This document shows, one piece after another, positions 57,634 to 64,000 of a DNA stretch of 64,000 bases. The stretch spans positions 1-64,000 of the forward strand of contig QCKH01000006.1 in NCBI GenBank assembly GCA_003215475.1, given 5' to 3'. The stretch is from Prochlorococcus sp. AG-409-L21. GTDB lineage: Bacteria; Cyanobacteriota; Cyanobacteriia; PCC-6307; Cyanobiaceae. The notes beneath the pieces were generated by a model, which was not told where the DNA came from, made no database searches, and worked only from the letters and a program-made list of their open reading frames with translations. A program made the position numbers and the translations under genes. The first letter of the stretch is position 1. Each line of letters begins with the position of its first letter.

Positions 57634-58392
57634 ATGGCTGAATTGAGAAGATTACTTATTGAGCAAACTCGCTTAGAACGATCGGTAACAGATCATTATC
57701 AACTCAAGTTAACAAATAAAGAAAATCATTATTTAGCGCATGTACTTAGGCTATCCCATGGTGATCAACTACAGATTGTTAATGGAGGAGGTCAGCTTTG
57801 GACAGCAACTTACGAAAAAAAATATTTAATTAATCTTAACTCCCCTTTGAGCGAACCCCAAATAGTAGATGATAAACCAAAACGTTTGATCTGCCTTGCT
57901 GTTGTCGTTCCCAAAAAGGGTTTTGATGATATTTTAAGAATGAGTTGTGAAATTGGAATAGATATTCTTCAGCCTCTTCATTCAAACCGGTCCTTAGTTA
58001 GTTCTATAAAGGATCACCGATTCAATCGATGGAATCAAATTCTTAATGAGTCTGTGGAGCAATCCGAAAGACTATGGAAGCCAGAGTTACTGGGGATGCT
58101 CTCGTTCTCAGAATTTGTTAAAAGGCAAAATAAAGACTCTTTTTATGCGATAGGTGTTACTAGAACTTCTCATGCAATTTCTTTTGAAAGTCTATTAAAA
58201 AATATTCCTACAAATCTAATTAAATTATGGACTGTTGTTGGACCTGAGGGCGGATGGACTCCTGAAGAACTAGAACTTGCTACAGATATGAACTGCATCG
58301 ACGTTGAGTTTGGTAAAACTATACTTAAAACACCTACGGCCGCTATCGTGGCAACTCAAATTATGCTCTCATGGAAAAACCAACTAATTTAA
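57634..58392 (+). CDS. rsmE: 16S rRNA m3U1498 methyltransferase
   Basis: 252 residues. It is a SPOUT-class methyltransferase with the RsmE signatures 'HYLAHVLRLSHGDQLQIVNGGG', 'ILQPLHSNRSLV', 'SVEQSERLWKPEL', VGPEGGWTPEELE and 'ILKTPTAAIVATQIM'. It methylates U1498 in the ribosomal decoding site. It starts 6 bases after DUF3531. Confidence 0.94.
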   Translation: MAELRRLLIEQTRLERSVTDHYQLKLTNKENHYLAHVLRLSHGDQLQIVNGGGQLWTATYEKKYLINLNSPLSEPQIVDDKPKRLICLAVVVPKKGFDDILRMSCEIGIDILQPLHSNRSLVSSIKDHRFNRWNQILNESVEQSERLWKPELLGMLSFSEFVKRQNKDSFYAIGVTRTSHAISFESLLKNIPTNLIKLWTVVGPEGGWTPEELELATDMNCIDVEFGKTILKTPTAAIVATQIMLSWKNQLI

Positions 58393-58447
58393 GTATCCTT
58401 TAATGTTTATTTGCTAGTAATCCAACAATCAACTATTTTATATTTTT

Positions 58448-59188
58448 ATGAATTTGCTGTCTGTTCAAAATGAATGGCTTTTGTCATTCTTTTTAAATTT
58501 CATTCTTATCGCCATAGTTCAGCGTTATCCGCTACTTACAAAGTCAGGTTGGATTCATTCTGGAATTCTAGGAACAATACTTTTAGCATGTCTAGGTTGG
58601 CCAGGCTGGTTCGTTGTTTCTATTTATTTGGTGTTTGGCTCCTTAGTGACAAAAGTCGGCTTTAAATACAAGAAGGCTAGAGGTATTGCAGAAGGACGAG
58701 ACGGGAGACGTGGCCCTGAAAATGTTTGGGGATCGGCTGCTACAGGAGCAATTTTGGCAATTATCTATAATTTGTTCGGTGATTTTGGACAACCCTTCAT
58801 CTTTTTAGGCTTTGCTTCAAGCTTCTCAGCAAAATTGGCAGATACATTTGGTAGTGAGATTGGAAAACGATGGGGAAAGAAAACTTATTTAATTACAACA
58901 TTTAAGCCTGTCCCTTCAGGCACAGATGGAGCTATAAGTATAGAAGGGACTTTAGCAAGTTTTCTTGGGAGTTCGCTAATGGCTGTAGTTATGTTTGCTT
59001 TCTATTTTATACCTTCATTAGAATTATTATTAATCGTGGTAATAAGCAGCTTTATAGCTACTTTAATGGAAAGTTTCTTTGGAGCACTCTTTCAACACCG
59101 TATTCCATGTTTAACCAATGAAGTCGTTAATTTTATTCAAACTAGTTTTGCCGCTATTTTATCAATATCGTTGGCTTTGATGCTATGA
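58448..59188 (+). CDS. DUF92 membrane protein, phytyl-phosphate kinase (VTE6)-like
   Basis: 246 residues and about six membrane segments. Signatures: 'KYKKARGIAEGRDGRRGPENVWGSAATGAILA', 'SFSAKLADTFGSEIGKRWGKKTYLITTFKPVPSGTDGAIS' and the C-terminal ES..GA loop. In Arabidopsis, VTE6 of this family phosphorylates phytyl phosphate for tocopherol and phylloquinone recycling. That activity is inferred here. It fits the menB/menD genes on the same contig but is not adjacent to them. It starts 55 bases after rsmE. Confidence 0.87.
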   Translation: MNLLSVQNEWLLSFFLNFILIAIVQRYPLLTKSGWIHSGILGTILLACLGWPGWFVVSIYLVFGSLVTKVGFKYKKARGIAEGRDGRRGPENVWGSAATGAILAIIYNLFGDFGQPFIFLGFASSFSAKLADTFGSEIGKRWGKKTYLITTFKPVPSGTDGAISIEGTLASFLGSSLMAVVMFAFYFIPSLELLLIVVISSFIATLMESFFGALFQHRIPCLTNEVVNFIQTSFAAILSISLALML

Positions 59189-59243
59189 AACTTATGCCGC
59201 CTATTTTATATTGGAGCACTATCTAATCGGTTATATTCTGATT

Positions 59244-59888
59244 TTAGCTATGCGACCATTGACTAAGAGCAGACCAGTGACAAACTTTTTTGTAAATCCA
59301 TATGTGTCCTTTTGAATTTAAATGTATGCCATCGTTCAATATAAAGTCTTCCCAATTTTCTTCTTTTTTCATTTCTTGATAAGTTGGCAAAAAGGGGATA
59401 TCAAATTCCAAGCAACACTCTTCGATAAGCCTTTCATAGATTGAGCAAGCCTTGTTTGAATACCAAAGACATTCAGCAAATGGCATTTGAGTTTCTTTGA
59501 CGGGTGTTAACCCCATTACCATGACAAAGGTTTCCTTTTTGATTTTCTTAAGGAGTCCTTCTAACCCAAATTTAAAAGCATCTGTTGAAAGTTGAGGACG
59601 GCCATCAACTCTTCCTACGCGCGCTGTATCATTAATGCCTACAGCGAGTATAAGTCCATTTGGAACACTTCTTCTTAGTTCCCCACGACATTCCCATTCT
59701 TGATGCCATCTTTGCGAGACTCGTTCAAGGCCATCACCTCTTATCCCTAGAGGATAGAGGATTGGGTTGTTAGGTGAACTCATCCATTGGCGACGTAGTC
59801 TTCCACACCAACCACCACCTTCTATATCGCCCCATCCATAGACAGAACTATCTCCAATGACTATCAATTTCTTAGGAGTACTTTTCAT
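59244..59888 (-). CDS. SGNH/GDSL-family esterase-lipase
   Basis: 214 residues. Block I is VIGDSSVYGWGD with the nucleophile Ser near residue 13, block II/III include the oxyanion Asn in LAVGINDTARVG, and block V DGIHLNSKGH supplies Asp and His. There is no signal peptide, so it is cytoplasmic. The substrate is unknown. It follows phnE by 5 bases on minus, which suggests one transcript with the phosphonate importer. Confidence 0.87.
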   Translation of the reverse strand: MKSTPKKLIVIGDSSVYGWGDIEGGGWCGRLRRQWMSSPNNPILYPLGIRGDGLERVSQRWHQEWECRGELRRSVPNGLILAVGINDTARVGRVDGRPQLSTDAFKFGLEGLLKKIKKETFVMVMGLTPVKETQMPFAECLWYSNKACSIYERLIEECCLEFDIPFLPTYQEMKKEENWEDFILNDGIHLNSKGHIWIYKKVCHWSALSQWSHS

Positions 59889-59893
59889 AATTG

Positions 59894-61456
59894 TTATATT
59901 TTAAGCATAGAAAATTGGTTTGTTCTTTTTATTCCTAGGAGGGCTTTTTGCATTTGCTCATTAATTGACTCCCCAATTAAAGTTATGCATACAAATACTA
60001 TTGATATAAGGATAACTTCCTCCCATGCAAAGGAACTTAGTGACTCTTGCAGTTGCCATCCTAAGCCTACACCCCCAACAGCTCCTACGACTATAGTTTC
60101 TCTTAAAATTATGTCCGTTCTATATATTGAGTAAGAGAGGTAACTTATACTTTCTTGAATGAACCTTCCATAAAGCCATGCATTGCTATTTGTTGCTCCC
60201 GTTGACAATACACTATTAAATAGTTGATCTCCTTGTTTGTTAATATTGTCTCTTAAAATGCGTCCTAAAACTCCTAGATTTTGTAAGCCTAATGCTAAGG
60301 CAACAACAGAGGTGCTTGGGGTAGTTGATAATAATAGCAATATGATTACTAAAGGAGCAGGCATCAATCTAAGTAATATCAAGATTATAGAAACTATCCC
60401 TTGACCGATATTGCTGTGGACATTCATAAATATTAGAGGTGGTAATCCGATTGCTATGCAAGAAGCAACAAAGGTAAGTATTAAAGTATCTAAAATTAAT
60501 TGTACCCAGTTTAAACTTTTAAATGCCTCGATAAATCTATAGAAGTTAGGGGGGTGAATAGGGGTAAAATGAAGCCCTTCAAAAAAATTGATGCCTAAGT
60601 AATTGAGTAATAGTAGACTTATCAAAATTGAAAAAATCAAACTAGAGATAAATGTGATTGTATATACACCAGTATTATTTATATAGAATTTTGGTTGCTG
60701 AATCCATTCTATAGCCTTCTCAAGCAAAAATAGTGATATAAATAACATCCATAATGAAGTCCACATCTGATTAAACTGTAATGACATTAGGCTTAATTGC
60801 AATTCAGTGCCTATTCCACCTAACCCAAAAATTCCCAAAAGTGTTGCTCCTCTTACTGCACATTCAAGTCGATAAAACCCAAAAGTTGCTATTATAGGTA
60901 TTATTTTTGGGGTAATTGCTGTTATTAGTGATTCTAGGTTTCTCGAACCAGTCAGTTTAATTGCGATTAATTCTTTTAAACTAATATTGTCTATTTGTTC
61001 AGAAAAAACTCTTGCCATGTGGGCTGTATATGGAATAGTCATAGCAACTAGTGCTATCCAGGGTGATAGACCGCATATTTGAAGAATTAGCAAGCCCCAT
61101 AAAACCTCATGTATTGCTCTTGGAACAGTAAGGGTACGCCTAATAACAGTTGCTATAACAGGTGATATGTTGAAAAAGCTACACAAATTATAAGAGCCTA
61201 GCAATCCAAGTAGAACACCTAGAAACAGGCTCAATGACCACGCAAGAATTGCAAACCCAAATGTTACCTGCAGTCCATTCCAGGCACTTTGCAATACCTG
61301 ACTATTTAAAGATGGGGTAAATGATGATATAAAAAATCTGAACAAGGTGTTGAGACCACCAAGGTGTAAATTTCCAATAATTACTGCCATGACTGGAATG
61401 ATCATTATTGATGGAATAATGGCAATTATTGGCGTTGTTATATGTAGCCTTGTCAA
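59894..61456 (-). CDS. phnE: double-length phosphonate/phosphite ABC permease (PhnE)
   Basis: 520 residues and about 12 membrane segments, twice the usual PhnE length. Two permease domains can be read: one about 45-235, with 'ELIAIKLTGSRNLESLITAITPKIIP', and a second about 300-505, with 'RDNINKQGDQLFNSVLSTGATNSNAWLYG'. Such a fusion would supply both halves of the channel in one chain. It works with PhnC and PhnD upstream. Its ORF starts 5 bases after phnC. Confidence 0.92.
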   Translation of the reverse strand: MTRLHITTPIIAIIPSIMIIPVMAVIIGNLHLGGLNTLFRFFISSFTPSLNSQVLQSAWNGLQVTFGFAILAWSLSLFLGVLLGLLGSYNLCSFFNISPVIATVIRRTLTVPRAIHEVLWGLLILQICGLSPWIALVAMTIPYTAHMARVFSEQIDNISLKELIAIKLTGSRNLESLITAITPKIIPIIATFGFYRLECAVRGATLLGIFGLGGIGTELQLSLMSLQFNQMWTSLWMLFISLFLLEKAIEWIQQPKFYINNTGVYTITFISSLIFSILISLLLLNYLGINFFEGLHFTPIHPPNFYRFIEAFKSLNWVQLILDTLILTFVASCIAIGLPPLIFMNVHSNIGQGIVSIILILLRLMPAPLVIILLLLSTTPSTSVVALALGLQNLGVLGRILRDNINKQGDQLFNSVLSTGATNSNAWLYGRFIQESISYLSYSIYRTDIILRETIVVGAVGGVGLGWQLQESLSSFAWEEVILISIVFVCITLIGESINEQMQKALLGIKRTNQFSMLKI

Positions 61457-61461
61457 TTTAA

Positions 61462-62199
61462 CTAGTTATATAAATTTCTAAGATCAATGTCTTTTAAATC
61501 AGTGGTGTCACAATCAATGACTACTTGCCCAGATCTTATCCCAATTACACGAGTAAAGTTTTGCAGTACATCTAATTGATGAACACTAATGATGCAGGTC
61601 TTTGCCGTATTAATTGTTGAATCTGTATTTACTGATAATAACGTATTTAATATTTTATTTGCTAGAAATTGATCAAGATTAGAAAGCGGTTCATCAGCTA
61701 GTATGATTTCAGGTCTTTGAATTAGAAGTCTTGATATAGCTACCCGTTGTTTTTGACCGGAAGATAGATCCCTAATATTTCTTCCTAAAAAGCTAACTGG
61801 TAAGTTCGCTGCGCGTAAATATTTTGAACATTCATTTATATTTATTCCTGTAATAAGATTAGCTATAGACCAAGTCACATTATGCCTACCAAGAGCCCCA
61901 GCATTTATATTTTGACAAACTGAAAGTTCTTCTATAAGTCTGAGGTCCTGCCATAGTGTACCTATTTTTAATCTCTGCTTGTGAGTTAATTTCGATATAG
62001 ATAATCCATTAAATCTAACTTCTCCATGGGTTGGAAATATAGTCCCATTTGCTAATTTCAATAAGGTTGTCTTACCAGCCCCACTACTACCTATTAACGC
62101 AATTTTTTCACCACAATTAATTGAAATATTTATCCCTTTGAGCCTAATTCCAGATTTGTTGTAAAGAGAGACATTATTCAGTTCAATTAAAGAATTCAT
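61462..62199 (-). CDS. phnC: phosphonate/phosphite ABC transporter ATPase
   Basis: 245 residues. Walker A is GSSGAGKTTLLKL, Q-loop LWQDLRLI, signature LSSGQKQRVAI and Walker B IILADEPLSNLD; switch His is SVHQLDV. It energises PhnE. Its ATG overlaps the phnD stop by four bases, so the two are translationally coupled. Confidence 0.94.
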   Translation of the reverse strand: MNSLIELNNVSLYNKSGIRLKGINISINCGEKIALIGSSGAGKTTLLKLANGTIFPTHGEVRFNGLSISKLTHKQRLKIGTLWQDLRLIEELSVCQNINAGALGRHNVTWSIANLITGININECSKYLRAANLPVSFLGRNIRDLSSGQKQRVAISRLLIQRPEIILADEPLSNLDQFLANKILNTLLSVNTDSTINTAKTCIISVHQLDVLQNFTRVIGIRSGQVVIDCDTTDLKDIDLRNLYN

Positions 62200-63113
62200 C
62201 TTATTTTCCCAAGTTTTCGTCCAATATCCTCTATAGCTTCATATTGGTAGGCATATGCCTTAACAAAACTACGAGCACCAAAAAGTTCTAGTATAATTTT
62301 TTGTCTAGGATTGCTTTTGTCATAACTTAGAAATGTATTAGTTAATTTTCTTGTAAAACCCTTCCCTAAATGTTTATCAAGATTGGGTTGTGCCAACCAG
62401 TGATAATCAACATAAGGAGGAGTTCTCCAGATTGGATAAACTTTCTTAAGATCAACTCTTCCTTGTGCGAGTCGCTCCTCCCAAACCTGTTCATTTAGTA
62501 CACCTGAGTCATATGAGCCACTTTTAACTAACGCTATTGTTGCGTCATGACTTCCACTAAATCCTGCCACTCCGCCTTTAAAATCTGACAATTTTAGCTT
62601 GGCTTTAGTTAAGTAATGCTGAGGCATTAGTCTTCCTGATGTTGAGCTTTCTGATCCAAATGTAAAGCGTTTCCCTTTAAGAACTTTCAGCCCATTCAAA
62701 TTTGATATTGGTTTGATCCCACTCTTATGATTAGCTATAAAAATGCTATGAAATTTTGAATCTATATCCCTTTGCGCTATAACTATAGAACCAGGTCTTT
62801 GAATCCTAGCTTGTACTCCAGTAAGGCCTCCAAACCATACCAAATCAAGGCTACCTGTTCTGAAGGCACTAACAGCTGCCTGATAGTTTATGACTGGCTT
62901 ATATATTACTTTGATTTGAAGATTGTTACTTAACTCGTCAGCTAGTGTTGAATACAGACGATTAAGTTTTTCTGGGTTTTGGTCTGGAATAGCACTTATA
63001 ATCAATTTTTCTTTGGCAACACATATTTTTGCAAAAGGACTAGTCAATATTAGACCTAAAATAACAATTATAATTTGATATATTTTATAAGTATTTTGTC
63101 TTCTATATAACAT
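62196..63113 (-). CDS. phnD: phosphonate/phosphite-binding protein
   Basis: 305 residues. A hydrophobic N-terminus (about 14-32, with AKICVAKEK) is the signal peptide or anchor. PhnD/PtxB family motifs include YSTLADEL, 'VWFGGLTGVQARIQRPGS', 'FGSESSTSGRLMPQHYL' and 'AGFSGSHDATIALVKSGSYDSGVLN'. Prochlorococcus PhnD1 proteins of this group are reported to bind phosphite and methylphosphonate. No phosphonate-degrading gene is seen nearby. It begins 26 bases after the aminotransferase, so there is little room for a separate promoter. Confidence 0.92.
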   Translation of the reverse strand: MLYRRQNTYKIYQIIIVILGLILTSPFAKICVAKEKLIISAIPDQNPEKLNRLYSTLADELSNNLQIKVIYKPVINYQAAVSAFRTGSLDLVWFGGLTGVQARIQRPGSIVIAQRDIDSKFHSIFIANHKSGIKPISNLNGLKVLKGKRFTFGSESSTSGRLMPQHYLTKAKLKLSDFKGGVAGFSGSHDATIALVKSGSYDSGVLNEQVWEERLAQGRVDLKKVYPIWRTPPYVDYHWLAQPNLDKHLGKGFTRKLTNTFLSYDKSNPRQKIILELFGARSFVKAYAYQYEAIEDIGRKLGKIR

Positions 63114-63139
63114 TAATGGTTTTGCAGGGATAACAAATA

Positions 63140-64000
63140 TTAATTTATCTTGTCAATAGCACTTTGTAAACGAGTAAGTCCATCATTAATGATTTCTTCT
63201 GAGACAGAACATGAAATTCTTATACAACTGTCATCTCCAAATGCTATTCCTGGAACTAAGGCTAAACCTTCTTCCTCCAACAATTTTTTGCAAAAATTTA
63301 ATGATGCGCCTAGATTACTATCTAATTTTGGGAACACATAGAATGCACCATCTTGTGGTACAAGGTTTAGACCTTCTATATTATTTATACATTTAGTTAA
63401 ATATTTTCTTCTTTGATTATAACTTTTTATCATGTATTTTATACCTGATGGCTCCTTTTGAATAGCTACAAGTGCTCCACGTTGAACAAAACTACATACA
63501 TTGCTAGTACTTTGGCTTTGTAGTGCCACACACTTTTTAATAACACTATTTGATGCTCGTAGATATCCTACTCTCCATCCTGTCATTGCCCATGACTTAG
63601 CAAAACCATTTACTATATAAACTCTATCGATCAAGTCTGGTGCTACTGAGGCAATACTTACATGACATGCATCTTCAGATATTAAGAATTCATAGATTTC
63701 ATCACTCAATATTGATATGTTTGGATATTTACGCAGTAATTTAGCAATTCCTTCCAATTCTCTGATTGTTAATATTCGTCCTGTTGGATTACATGGTGAA
63801 TTCAAAATTATTAGCTTGGTCTTTTTTGTTATATATTTTTCCAATTTCTCTATATCTATTATAAATCCATTAACAGGTGATGATTCAATAGGGATAGGGA
63901 TTGCTTCTGCAAATCTTGTTATTTCAGGATAACTTAACCAATATGGGGAAGGAATTAAGACTTCATCCCCAGGATTCAATATTGTTTGAAAGAGATTAAA
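63140..64000 (-). CDS. aspC: class I aminotransferase (aspartate aminotransferase type), N-terminus cut off by the window edge
   Basis: 287 residues are visible and the frame is open to base 64000. It is a PLP enzyme: 'LNSPCNPTGRILTI', 'ILSDEIYEFL' and the PLP Lys in VNGFAKSWAMTGWRVGY. C-terminal 'GAFYVFPKLD' and 'CIRISCSVSEEIINDGLTRL' complete the fold. Aspartate or another acidic amino acid is the likely substrate. It leads the phnDCE run. Confidence 0.92.
   Translation of the reverse strand, partial: FNLFQTILNPGDEVLIPSPYWLSYPEITRFAEAIPIPIESSPVNGFIIDIEKLEKYITKKTKLIILNSPCNPTGRILTIRELEGIAKLLRKYPNISILSDEIYEFLISEDACHVSIASVAPDLIDRVYIVNGFAKSWAMTGWRVGYLRASNSVIKKCVALQSQSTSNVCSFVQRGALVAIQKEPSGIKYMIKSYNQRRKYLTKCINNIEGLNLVPQDGAFYVFPKLDSNLGASLNFCKKLLEEEGLALVPGIAFGDDSCIRISCSVSEEIINDGLTRLQSAIDKIN

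Noticed and set aside
1-64000. tRNA, rRNA, CRISPR, insertion sequences and prophage
   Set aside because: No gap is large enough or has a recognisable T-arm or repeat; all genes look like core genes.

Overview
The window looks like chromosomal core DNA from a small-genome marine picocyanobacterium, most likely a low-light Prochlorococcus. The signs are AT-rich sequence, very tight gene packing and many overlapping convergent gene ends. The gene content is also typical: Ycf51, SipA, NdhD, DUF760, a CPP1-like protein, DUF3531, solanesyl diphosphate synthase, the phylloquinone genes menD and menB, a glutamine synthetase with an NtcA promoter, and a PhnD/C/E importer. I see no transposase, integrase, phage gene, CRISPR array, tRNA or rRNA. 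No gene-free stretch exceeds 300 bases; the longest are about 240 bases, at 18791-19031 and 46639-46876. The strain cannot be named from this window alone.

Layout. 1-2632 (minus): Ycf51, a DUF4332-like protein, a small exported protein and a CocE/NonD hydrolase that runs off the left edge. 2703-9526 (plus): a TamB/TIC236-like envelope protein, half of a ROK-type sugar kinase, proA, folB and an alpha/beta hydrolase. 18790-9480 (minus): a close-packed run of a ribbon-helix-helix-like protein, trpS, thrS, glk, thrB, ndhD and an M3 oligopeptidase. 19032-24241 (plus): a DUF697 membrane protein with a decayed GTPase domain, a manganese-type ABC importer whose lipoprotein appears to start at AUU, and a DUF4336 protein. 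DUF760 and lepB follow on minus. 25327-30918 (plus): menD, menB, glgA and murF. 36206-30915 (minus): ubiD-like, aroA, an MnmD-type methyltransferase and glmU. 36259-40739 (plus): comB-like, nitrilase, cell-wall amidase, murI and sds. A minus HAD phosphatase and plus acs follow.

43638-46638 (minus) holds a methyltransferase, a small exported protein and glnA. 46877-50158 (plus) has a class V aminotransferase, a group II decarboxylase and a 55-residue membrane protein, with tadA on minus between the first two. 52729-50103 (minus) is bioY, lspA and a DUF697 GTPase. 52859-55513 (plus) is sipA, prfC and a CPP1-like protein. 57071-55528 (minus) is an ECF-like ATPase and hslO. 57181-59188 (plus) is DUF3531, rsmE and a DUF92/VTE6-like protein. 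The right end (minus) is an aminotransferase cut by the edge, phnD, phnC, a double-length phnE and an SGNH hydrolase.

Most genes are housekeeping: cell wall (murF, glmU, murI, amidase, lspA, lepB), amino acids (proA, thrB, aroA, glnA), quinones and prenyl lipids (menD, menB, sds, ubiD-like, DUF92) and translation (thrS, trpS, prfC, tadA, rsmE, mnmD). The points most worth a second look are two probable non-canonical starts (mntC, menD), a pseudo-GTPase whose active relative lies 30 kb away, the half-ROK protein, nested palindromes at the glnA NtcA site, an overlooked 55-residue gene, and a phosphonate/phosphite importer with no breakdown genes beside it.
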